DNA of 15,246 nucleotides from Rikenellaceae bacterium (GTDB lineage: Bacteria > Bacteroidota > Bacteroidia > Bacteroidales > UBA932), in NCBI GenBank assembly GCA_012800665.1, contig JAAZIW010000217.1, forward strand, positions 1 to 15,246. Direction: 5' to 3'. A program made the position numbers and the translations under genes. Of this stretch, positions 1-6,167 are shown piece after piece. Each line of letters begins with the position of its first letter. Within the stretch, counting starts at the first letter, position 1. Below the pieces are notes generated by a model. It searched no databases, had not been told where the DNA came from, and was given only the letters and a program-made list of their open reading frames with translations.

Positions 1-1010
1 ACCTCGCCAATCTTGCAGATATAGAGGACAAACCCAACTACAGCTTCGTCAAGCTCGACATTTGCGAATTTGCCAAAGTGCTGGAGCTAATGCAGAAGGA
101 GCGCGTGGACGGTATCATCCACCTTGCTGCCGAAAGCCATGTCGACCGCTCCATCAAAGATCCCTTCACTTTTGCTCAAACCAATGTTATGGGCACCCTC
201 AGCATGCTTCAAGCGGCAAAACTCTATTGGGAGGGCCTCCCTGAAAAGTATGAAGGCAAGCGCTTTTATCATATAAGCACGGATGAGGTTTACGGCGCTC
301 TTGCATTAAGCCATCCCGAAGGTCTGGAAAGCCCGTTTACTACAGCCGCTTCCGGCAAGCATCACCATGCTTACGGCAAGGATTTTTTCCTCGAAAGCAG
401 CAAATATGAGCCTCATAGCCCATACAGCGCCTCCAAAGCATCTTCCGACCATTTCGTAAGGGCCTTTCACGACACCTACGGCATGCCTACCATTGTCACC
501 AATTGCTCCAACAATTACGGCCCGTATCAATTCCCCGAAAAGCTTATACCGCTATTTATCAACAATATACGTCATGACAAACCCCTGCCGGTATATGGCA
601 AGGGAGAGAATGTGCGCGACTGGCTGTATGTGGTGGACCATGCAAGGGCGATAGATGTCATCTTCCATAAGGGGACGATTGCAGATACCTATAACATCGG
701 CGGTTTCAACGAGTGGAAAAATATAGATGTCGTTCGTTTGCTCATAAAAACCGTAAACAAACTTCTCGGACGCCCCGAAGAATCGGGAGAAGATCTTATA
801 AAATATGTTACCGACCGCCCCGGCCACGATATGCGCTATGCCATCGACTCCCGCAAACTCCAGCGCGAGCTCGGTTGGGAGCCAAGTCTGCAATTCGAAG
901 AGGGTGTGGAAAAGACCGTCCGCTGGTATTTGGACAATCAAGCCTGGCTGGACAATGTAACCTCCGGAGACTATCAGAAATATTACGACAGTATGTATAA
1001 AGGGCGGTAG
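1..1010 (+). CDS. rfbB: dTDP-glucose 4,6-dehydratase, 5' end outside the window
   Basis: This enzyme converts dTDP-glucose to dTDP-4-keto-6-deoxyglucose, the committed step towards dTDP-rhamnose and related deoxysugars of surface polysaccharides; it acts in the cytoplasm. The reading frame is open from the first full codon (position 3) to the TAG at 1008-1010, giving 335 visible residues. The start codon and the Rossmann glycine motif lie upstream of the window. Extended-SDR hallmarks are present: the LAAESHVDRS segment, STDEVYG with the family's catalytic Asp/Glu at 282-287, and the YSASK catalytic Tyr-Lys pair at 423-437. NNYGPYQFPEKLIP and the RDWLYV segment also match RfbB closely. A His-rich stretch (KHHHAYGKDFF) before YSASK looks like an insertion that I recall from Bacteroidales homologues. 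An ATG at 78 is internal, because family homology continues upstream of it. The gene converges on higA, with nine bases between the two stop codons. Confidence 0.95.
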   Translation, partial: LANLADIEDKPNYSFVKLDICEFAKVLELMQKERVDGIIHLAAESHVDRSIKDPFTFAQTNVMGTLSMLQAAKLYWEGLPEKYEGKRFYHISTDEVYGALALSHPEGLESPFTTAASGKHHHAYGKDFFLESSKYEPHSPYSASKASSDHFVRAFHDTYGMPTIVTNCSNNYGPYQFPEKLIPLFINNIRHDKPLPVYGKGENVRDWLYVVDHARAIDVIFHKGTIADTYNIGGFNEWKNIDVVRLLIKTVNKLLGRPEESGEDLIKYVTDRPGHDMRYAIDSRKLQRELGWEPSLQFEEGVEKTVRWYLDNQAWLDNVTSGDYQKYYDSMYKGR

Positions 1011-1022
1011 GCTTTTCGCCTA
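1008..1022. terminator. Short inverted repeat holding both convergent stop codons
   Basis: TAGGC (1008-1012) and GCCTA (1018-1022) form a 5-bp stem around the loop TTTTC. The left arm begins with the rfbB stop codon and the right arm contains the higA stop codon read on the minus strand. A T-run (1027-1032) follows on the plus side. The stem is short, so a terminator role is only possible, not shown. Confidence 0.25.
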
Positions 1023-2114
1023 AGAGATTTTTCTGGAAGAATCGGATTGGAATTTATACATTCCGGTATCGTGTGAGATTCTTCCGAGAACTATCCATTT
1101 ATTATATCCGTTAGACTCTGCCCAAGCGGAGTACACACGCTGAATGGTTGCAGGCAATAACGGCACTTCAGGTGCTTTTTTCCATTTTGAATCCGGGATT
1201 AAAGCATTGGAAGCAAATGCGTTGGCTGCTTTTTCCGTCCGGCTTTCATTATCGTAGTCTGCAACATTTAATACATTGTCTCTGTTGTCGCGGTTCTTGA
1301 TATGTCCAAGTTCATGCATAACGGCAAAAGCAAGATTATCAATCCTGTCAAATCGTGTGGTTACGATAATGCAAGGATGTCCGTCATAATCAAAAGAGTA
1401 AGCATCGATAGATGCGCCTTTTACTTTTTCTACAACTCCGAATAATATTCCATACCGTGCAAAAGTTTCTGTCAAACTTGCAATTGTGTTCTTATTGGAA
1501 TGAAGAATACTGCTGACTTGAGGAATTAGCTCTTCAAGTTTTGATTCATCGTATGCCGATTCGAAATTACTCGTATATGCAAAATGTTTGGCAAGGAGTA
1601 TCCAGGTCATTATCATTCGAGGGTCTTTGCCTACTTTTGCCGACTTTTTGAATAAGCCGTCAACTTGAATCTTCAACTTGGACGGCTCCGGAAGTTTAAA
1701 TGCATTTTTAAGAAAAGACAGCGTTTCAGAACAAAGCGGGGACCGGAAGCCGGCACGAGAAGTTAAGACCTTGAAATCGAAGATTTTATTATACTCCAGT
1801 AATTCTTCATATGCCGCTTTTTCTACGATTTGCCGTTCTTCATTCTTTTTTGTGTCATAATCAAATCTGGTCTGAAAGTTAACCCAATCAATTGAAGGGA
1901 TGCCGAGAACCTCTTCCAACTTGTTTGCCACTTTCTTACTGATGGAACGTTTGCCTTTTATGATTTCATTAAGATGGGATGCTTGCATTTCCACCATCTT
2001 TGCAAATTCTTTCTGACTGATACCTCGTTCTTTCAGCTCTTCTTTCAGGATATTGCCCGGATGAATTGCCATTAAGGCAGGGGCTTCATTTCTTATTGCC
2101 ATAGTGATCGTCAT
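1020..2114 (-). CDS. higA: HigA-type antitoxin fused to an ImmA/IrrE zinc peptidase
   Basis: This is the predicted antitoxin and autorepressor of the HigB toxin encoded just upstream. Residues about 15-75 are a Xre/HigA helix-turn-helix domain (IHPGNILKEELKERGISQ, then SHLNEIIKGKRSISKK). A helical linker of about 150 residues follows. The C-terminal part is an ImmA/IrrE metallopeptidase, with the zinc motif HELGH at 267-271 and a probable third ligand at E294 in EKAANAFASNALIP. At 364 residues it is far longer than a plain HigA of about 100 residues. The frame overlaps the 3' end of higB by 29 bases. In-frame ATGs at 2114, 2102 and 2072 are all possible starts; the last begins MAIHPGN, the classic HigA N-terminus, so the true start may be 2072. 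HigA proteins normally bind HigB and repress their own promoter. ImmA/IrrE peptidases cleave Xre repressors, so self-cleavage is conceivable but inferred. Local base composition looks more AT-rich than in neighbouring genes. Confidence 0.85.
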   Translation of the reverse strand: MTITMAIRNEAPALMAIHPGNILKEELKERGISQKEFAKMVEMQASHLNEIIKGKRSISKKVANKLEEVLGIPSIDWVNFQTRFDYDTKKNEERQIVEKAAYEELLEYNKIFDFKVLTSRAGFRSPLCSETLSFLKNAFKLPEPSKLKIQVDGLFKKSAKVGKDPRMIMTWILLAKHFAYTSNFESAYDESKLEELIPQVSSILHSNKNTIASLTETFARYGILFGVVEKVKGASIDAYSFDYDGHPCIIVTTRFDRIDNLAFAVMHELGHIKNRDNRDNVLNVADYDNESRTEKAANAFASNALIPDSKWKKAPEVPLLPATIQRVYSAWAESNGYNKWIVLGRISHDTGMYKFQSDSSRKIS

Positions 2115-2406
2115 TTAATTCAATAATTGTAATTTCCATGCCATCCTCCGTCTCTTTGAACAGTAATCTTTCAACTCTTCCATTTTGCACTCTCACTGAA
2201 CTTAAACCGACATTGTTTGTAAGTTTCTCATAATGAAGGAAGCTATATATACGAAGGCCATTCGCAGTTCCAACAATCTGCATTATCTTGTACACCCTTG
2301 CAAGTCCCTCCATAAACCTCTTGTTTCTTGCATATCTCTTGTATTTATTGTTGTAGCCCGTTTCGATCAACTCCTTCAGATCCCTGTCTGTAATGTTAAC
2401 TTTCAT
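2086..2406 (-). CDS. higB: HigB-like type II toxin (RelE/ParE superfamily)
   Basis: This is a 106-residue predicted toxin. HigB proteins of this family are ribosome-dependent mRNA endonucleases that slow translation when freed from HigA. Family resemblance lies in the middle (KRFMEGLARVYKIMQIVGTANGLR) and in the C-terminal strand region SSVRVQNGRVERLLF, followed by MEITIIELNDDHYG. The latter parallels the HigB pattern of an SIRVN-like strand, a basic strand and a final I-D-Y-H-like end. I could not confirm the catalytic residues by eye. The toxin gene precedes the antitoxin gene, which is the usual hig order, and overlaps it by 29 bases, which suggests translational coupling. The ATG at 2406 is preceded by a TAnnTTTG box 30 bases upstream. 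No palindromic operator is obvious. The assignment to HigB/RelE is fairly secure; activity is inferred. Confidence 0.8.
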   Translation of the reverse strand: MKVNITDRDLKELIETGYNNKYKRYARNKRFMEGLARVYKIMQIVGTANGLRIYSFLHYEKLTNNVGLSSVRVQNGRVERLLFKETEDGMEITIIELNDDHYGNKK

Positions 2407-2436
2407 ACATAATTCGGTATAAAGTCAATTACTCTG

Positions 2437-2444
2437 CAAATATA
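2437..2444 (-). promoter_or_regulatory. Candidate -7 box (TATATTTG) for higBA
   Basis: On the minus strand this reads TATATTTG, a full match to the Bacteroidota -7 consensus TAnnTTTG, and it lies 30 bases before the higB start codon. No clear TTTG -33 element is seen at the usual 19-20 base spacing, so the call rests on the -7 box and its position. Confidence 0.5.
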
Positions 2445-2655
2445 AGAAAAATTCCCAAAAAAATAGAATTTTAAGAAAAAATAAAGCATTTTTCATCCTC
2501 TTAAAAAATGAATACATAATCAAAAATAATAGTTCAGACAGCAATTATCCAATAAAAAATCCGGAGGAAAAGGGGTAAAAAGAAAATATTTATGTTTTCT
2601 TGTACGATAAAAATTTGTAGAATCGTCAAAAGGCGTGAGATACTACAAAAATTTG

Positions 2656-2663
2656 TAAATTTG
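2656..2663 (+). promoter_or_regulatory. Candidate -7 box (TAAATTTG) for obg
   Basis: TAAATTTG matches the Bacteroidota -7 consensus TAnnTTTG and ends six bases before the obg ATG at 2670. If used, transcription would start at or within a few bases of the start codon, giving a leaderless or nearly leaderless mRNA. No strong -33 TTTG sits at the normal distance. Confidence 0.5.
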
Positions 2664-2669
2664 CAAACC

Positions 2670-3800
2670 ATGGCGGAATCCAATTTCATAGACTATGTAC
2701 GCATTCGTTGCGCATCGGGGCGCGGCGGAGCGGGCAGTTCGCATCTCCGCCATTTAAAATTCAATTATAAGGGAGGTCCGGATGGCGGAAACGGCGGTAT
2801 GGGAGGCAGTGTAATTGTGCGAGCCAATCCGCAATTATGGACACTCATCCATCTTAAATACCGCAAAAATGTCATTGCCGAAGACGGACAGCCCGGTTCA
2901 AGTAATTTTCGTACGGGCAAGAGTGGGCAGGATGTTGTTTTGGAACTGCCTCTCGGAACGGTGGTCAAGCGCCTGATACCCTCCAAGATAGAAAGGGAAG
3001 TAGTGCCGGTGCAGGAAAAGGGTGTCGTGGAATTTTGGAAAGAGAAATACAGCGAACTTGAAGAAGAGGTCGAGTATGGAGGAGAGGAGGAATTCAAAGA
3101 GATTGTGACAGAGTATGAGGAAGAGCAAGTTGTGGAATTGGTAGAGCCTGGGCAGGAGTTTGTATTGTGCAAAGGCGGCAGAGGCGGGCTCGGCAACACT
3201 AATTTCAAGACCTCCACAAACCAGACGCCGCGCTATGCTCAGAGCGGAGAGGACGGCGAAGAGGCTTGGTTCGTGTTTGAACTGAAACTCCTTGCGGATG
3301 TAGGCCTTGTGGGCTTCCCGAATGCCGGAAAATCCACTCTGCTCGCAGCTATTACCAGTGCAAAACCCAAAATTGCAGATTACGCTTTTACTACATTAGA
3401 GCCCAACCTTGGCATAGTAGAATATTATGACAATAAGTCTTTTGTGATTGCAGATATCCCCGGTATAATAGAGGGTGCACACCAAGGGAAGGGCTTGGGT
3501 ATAAGGTTCCTCCGGCACATCGAGCGCAATTCTGTGTTGCTCTTTATGGTAAGCGTCGAAGAGGATGACATAAAAAAGGGCTACGAAAGCCTCCTTGCCG
3601 AATTGCGTGAATACAATCCCGAACTCTTAGCCAAAGACCGCGTGCTGGCTATTACCAAATGCGACTTGATAGACAAAGACTTGGAGGCCGAAATCGAGCC
3701 CTTGCTTCCGAAAGACATACCTCACGTATTCATATCCAGCTTTAGCAGAGACGGGCTGAAAGAATTGATAGACATGCTATGGAAGGCATTGCAGGCATAA
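2670..3800 (+). CDS. obg: GTPase Obg/CgtA with an internal acidic insertion
   Basis: Obg is an essential GTPase that works in 50S ribosome maturation and stringent-response signalling. The start at 2670 gives MAESNFIDYV, the expected Bacteroidales N-terminus, and a protein of 376 residues; an open frame back to 2592 has no homology. Residues 1-200 form the glycine-rich Obg fold (GGPDGGNGG, KGGRGGLGN). The GTPase domain has G1 GFPNAGKST (215-223), switch FTTLEPNLG (240-248), G3 DIPG (262-265), G4 TKCD (329-332, Thr replacing the usual Asn) and G5 near SS (356-357). Between GTVV and GGRGG there are 69 residues, against about 23 in B. subtilis Obg, so roughly 46 Glu-rich residues are inserted (about 105-152). 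The protein ends soon after the G domain and has no C-terminal OCT or acidic tail. Its 3' end overlaps the PAP2 gene by 22 bases. Confidence 0.95.
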   Translation: MAESNFIDYVRIRCASGRGGAGSSHLRHLKFNYKGGPDGGNGGMGGSVIVRANPQLWTLIHLKYRKNVIAEDGQPGSSNFRTGKSGQDVVLELPLGTVVKRLIPSKIEREVVPVQEKGVVEFWKEKYSELEEEVEYGGEEEFKEIVTEYEEEQVVELVEPGQEFVLCKGGRGGLGNTNFKTSTNQTPRYAQSGEDGEEAWFVFELKLLADVGLVGFPNAGKSTLLAAITSAKPKIADYAFTTLEPNLGIVEYYDNKSFVIADIPGIIEGAHQGKGLGIRFLRHIERNSVLLFMVSVEEDDIKKGYESLLAELREYNPELLAKDRVLAITKCDLIDKDLEAEIEPLLPKDIPHVFISSFSRDGLKELIDMLWKALQA

Positions 3801-4387
3801 TCTCCGAGCTTCATCACTTAGACCAGAATATAACTCTGGCCATTAATTCGTGGCATAGCCCGCTGAGCGACGCTGTGTGGATGTTTTTTTCCAACAGAGA
3901 AATTTGGATTCCTTTTTATCTGCTACTCACGGTCCTGCTTTTTGTAAGGCTTGGCTGGAAAAAAGGCCTGATAGTGTTTTTGTCCGTGGTGCTTACAGTT
4001 GCCGCCTGCGACCAATTCTCCAATCTCCTTAAAAACTCGGTGGGACGGCTTCGTCCGGTTTGGGATAATTATATGCTGCAGGGAGGTCTGCGCCGTTTGG
4101 AGGGGAGAGGCAATTTCTATGGTTTTTTTTCGGCGCATGCCGCTAATTCCATCGGGGTGGCTATGGCGGTGGTCAAGGGCTTCCGAAATGGAGATAAAAG
4201 CCGCAGCTACAACACTTTGGCTTGGATAATGTTCGTGTGGGCTGCGCTTGTGGGCATAAGCCGCATATTTGTCGGCAAGCATTTTTTGGGAGATGTGATT
4301 GTGGGATTTTCCGTCGGTCTGCTTTTCGGCTGGATATTTGCACGGATAGCCGGATGGATAATTGACAAATATTCGTTACATTTGTAA
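3779..4387 (+). CDS. PAP2-family membrane phosphatase
   Basis: This is a 202-residue integral membrane phosphatase of the type 2 phosphatidic acid phosphatase superfamily. Members remove phosphate from lipid substrates such as undecaprenyl pyrophosphate, phosphatidic acid or lipid A, with the active site facing the periplasm. All three motifs are present: Kx6RP (K85, R92, P93), an SGH-like motif written SAH (118-120), and SRx5Hx3D (S161, R162, H168, D172). The hydrophobic segments about 42-58, 62-77, 123-133, 147-160 and 172-195 fit five to six membrane helices. The ATG at 3779 lies inside the end of obg (22-base overlap), so the two are probably translationally coupled. The substrate cannot be told from the sequence. 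An undecaprenyl-pyrophosphate recycling role would fit the cell-wall gene nearby, but that is inference. Confidence 0.88.
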   Translation: MEGIAGIISELHHLDQNITLAINSWHSPLSDAVWMFFSNREIWIPFYLLLTVLLFVRLGWKKGLIVFLSVVLTVAACDQFSNLLKNSVGRLRPVWDNYMLQGGLRRLEGRGNFYGFFSAHAANSIGVAMAVVKGFRNGDKSRSYNTLAWIMFVWAALVGISRIFVGKHFLGDVIVGFSVGLLFGWIFARIAGWIIDKYSLHL

Positions 4388-4443
4388 GCTAAGGGTTTGA
4401 TTTTTGAACATGCTCGGCAAATGTTAAAAATAGCCGGAAACAG

Positions 4444-4451
4444 TAAATTTG
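4444..4451 (+). promoter_or_regulatory. Candidate -7 box (TAAATTTG) for the parA operon
   Basis: TAAATTTG, a full TAnnTTTG match, ends 13 bases before the parA ATG, inside the 77-base gap after the PAP2 gene. It would drive parA-parB-DUF5683-transglycosylase as one unit. A clear -33 element is not seen. Confidence 0.5.
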
Positions 4452-4464
4452 AAAGTGGAAATTT

Positions 4465-5244
4465 ATGGGTAAGATAATAGCGATAGCAAATCAAAAGGGC
4501 GGCGTGGGCAAGACCACCACCGCCATCAATCTTTCAGCATCTTTGGCGGTGCTGGATAAAAAGGTGCTGGTTATAGATGCCGACCCTCAAGCGAACACCA
4601 CCAGCGGCCTTAATTTTTCGCCTGACAGCGATGATAAGCGCACCATCTACGAGGTGATGGAAGGCAAGATAGCGGCAGAGGATGCCCTTCTTCAAACGGA
4701 GATAGGCAATCTGCACATGATTCCCTCTCACATCAATTTGGTGGGCGTGGAGATAGAGATGTTGGAGGTGGAGCAACGGGAATCCGTATTGCGCATGGCA
4801 CTCGAGCCCATACGCAATAACTATGACTATATAATTATCGACTGCTCGCCCTCGTTGGGCTTGGTGACTGTCAACTGTCTTACGGCGGCTGATTCTGTAA
4901 TGATTCCGGTACAGCCGGAATTCTTCGCCCTCGAAGGACTTGGCAAACTGCTTCAAACCATACGCCTGGTGCAAAAAGGTCCGAATCCCGACCTTGCCAT
5001 AGAGGGATTCCTGGTAACCATGTTCGATGGCCGCACAAAGGTGCATGCTCAAGTGGTCGGCGAATTGAGGGAACATTTCACAGACATGGTTTTCCGCACC
5101 ATTATACAGCGCAATATACGTCTGAGCGAGGCCCCCTCTCACGGCAAGCCGATAATTCTCTATGATGTTATGAGCACAGGCTCTAATAATTATTTGAACC
5201 TTGCAAAAGAACTTCTCGAAAACAACGGGGAAGTGATACAATAA
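4465..5244 (+). CDS. parA: Chromosome-partitioning ATPase ParA (Soj)
   Basis: ParA is a nucleoid-binding ATPase that moves ParB-parS complexes and so segregates replicated origins. The 259-residue protein starts MGKIIAIANQ and has the deviant Walker A motif KGGVGKTT at 11-18, including the signature first Lys (K11). The A' segment VLVIDADPQANTTSGL follows at about 35-50, and a Walker B strand YIIIDCSPSLG lies near 120-131. The length is normal for chromosomal ParA/Soj and there is no N-terminal DNA-binding extension, unlike many plasmid ParA proteins. The stop codon overlaps the parB start by one base (TAATG), which indicates coupled translation. MinD is the main alternative family, but the partner parB settles the call. 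Confidence 0.96.
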   Translation: MGKIIAIANQKGGVGKTTTAINLSASLAVLDKKVLVIDADPQANTTSGLNFSPDSDDKRTIYEVMEGKIAAEDALLQTEIGNLHMIPSHINLVGVEIEMLEVEQRESVLRMALEPIRNNYDYIIIDCSPSLGLVTVNCLTAADSVMIPVQPEFFALEGLGKLLQTIRLVQKGPNPDLAIEGFLVTMFDGRTKVHAQVVGELREHFTDMVFRTIIQRNIRLSEAPSHGKPIILYDVMSTGSNNYLNLAKELLENNGEVIQ

Positions 5245-6167
5245 TGGCAAAACAGAAACATGGCCTCGGGCGCGGCCTCAGCGCCCTTTTAGGAGAAGAA
5301 GCCGACCAGTTCCGCAAGCCGGTGGGCTATGTGAATAAAGATGTTGTCGGAACAAAACCCAATGTAAGCACCTCTGATGTGCTCCGAATCCCCATAGACA
5401 TGGTGGAGGCCAATCCTTTCCAGCCCCGTACCTCTTTCGATGCGGAAGCTATGGAAGAACTTGCCGCAAGCATCAAAACGCTCGGTCTTATTCAGCCCAT
5501 AACGGTACGCAAGGTTTCGGAGAACCGCTATCAGATAATCAGCGGCGAGCGCCGTTTCAAGGCCTGCCGCATTGCCGGCATGTCCATGATTCCCGCATAT
5601 GTGCGCGAAACCGATGATCAGGGCATGCTGGAGATGGCTCTTGTCGAGAATATCCAGCGCGAAGATTTGGATCCTATCGAAACGGCTCTCAGTTATAAAC
5701 GCTTGATGGATGAATGCAAGCTTACCCAAGACATTATGGCTGACAGGGTGGGGAAAAAGCGCAGTTCGGTAGCGAATATGCTCCGCTTGCTCAAACTTCC
5801 CGTAAAGGTGCAGCACGACCTTAAGGTAGGTCTGCTCAGTGTCGGCCATGCCAAAGTGCTTTTGGGAATTGAAGATGCCGAAATGCAGCAGCAGTTCTGC
5901 GATCTTGTGGTTAAAGAAGGACTTTCTGTCCGTGATTTGGAAAAAGAGGTTAAGAAATATCTGAGAAAACCCTCAAAAAAGTCGCCTCGCTCACAGCAGG
6001 AATTGCCACAGGAATATACGCAGCTGCTCAGCCGCATCGGTCGTTTCTTCGAGAGTGATATTTCTTTAAAGCGCAGCGCTGCAGGCAAGGGCACAATGAC
6101 AATACATTTCGCTTCCGACGAAGAGGTGCAAAAATTCGTCAAGGCCCTCGAAGATGCAGGTATTTAA
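5244..6167 (+). CDS. parB: Chromosome-partitioning protein ParB (Spo0J)
   Basis: ParB binds parS sites, hydrolyses CTP and spreads as a sliding clamp that loads SMC and is moved by ParA. The 307-residue protein opens with the conserved basic MAKQKHGLGRGLSALLG segment that stimulates ParA in this family. The N-terminal CTP-binding domain carries NPFQPR (57-62), GERRFKA (101-107) and the ENIQRE box (135-140). A helix-turn-helix for parS recognition spans about 160-186 (TQDIMADRVGKKRSSVANML). A basic linker (KKYLRKPSKKSPRS) leads to a C-terminal dimerisation region. No canonical parS 16-mer was found by eye in this window. The 3' end overlaps the DUF5683 gene by 14 bases. Confidence 0.96.
   Translation: MAKQKHGLGRGLSALLGEEADQFRKPVGYVNKDVVGTKPNVSTSDVLRIPIDMVEANPFQPRTSFDAEAMEELAASIKTLGLIQPITVRKVSENRYQIISGERRFKACRIAGMSMIPAYVRETDDQGMLEMALVENIQREDLDPIETALSYKRLMDECKLTQDIMADRVGKKRSSVANMLRLLKLPVKVQHDLKVGLLSVGHAKVLLGIEDAEMQQQFCDLVVKEGLSVRDLEKEVKKYLRKPSKKSPRSQQELPQEYTQLLSRIGRFFESDISLKRSAAGKGTMTIHFASDEEVQKFVKALEDAGI

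Larger units (their letters stand above)
2407..2669. other. AT-rich spacer between divergent higB and obg
   Basis: This 263-base non-coding stretch separates the divergent higBA and obg genes. It contains outward-facing TAnnTTTG boxes at each end (2437-2444 and 2656-2663) and a direct repeat of the 11-mer AAAAATTTGTA at 2609-2619 and 2647-2657. A weak AT-rich hairpin is also present (AAGAAAA 2580-2586 with TTTTCTT 2595-2601). I see no RNA gene or coding potential in it. An open frame beginning at 2592 is only an upstream extension of obg. Confidence 0.6.

Noticed and set aside
2592..2669. A 26-codon N-terminal extension of obg
   Set aside because: Obg homology begins at MAESNF (2670), and the extension runs through the probable promoter box.
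3657..3668. G4 motif TKCD instead of NKxD in Obg
   Set aside because: The Thr-Lys-x-Asp form is, as I recall, usual in Bacteroidales Obg (TKSD), so it is not a defect.
4365..4385. Inverted repeat ACAAAT / ATTTGT across the PAP2 stop
   Set aside because: It is a six-base AT-rich stem with a nine-base loop and no T-run, so it is likely chance.
4534..5250. A 238-codon open frame on the minus strand
   Set aside because: It is the antisense shadow of parA, with His/Tyr-rich composition and no domain.
4465..6167. A parS centromere site near parAB
   Set aside because: I looked for a TGTTnCACGTGnAACA-like 16-mer and saw none in the window; parS may lie elsewhere near the origin.
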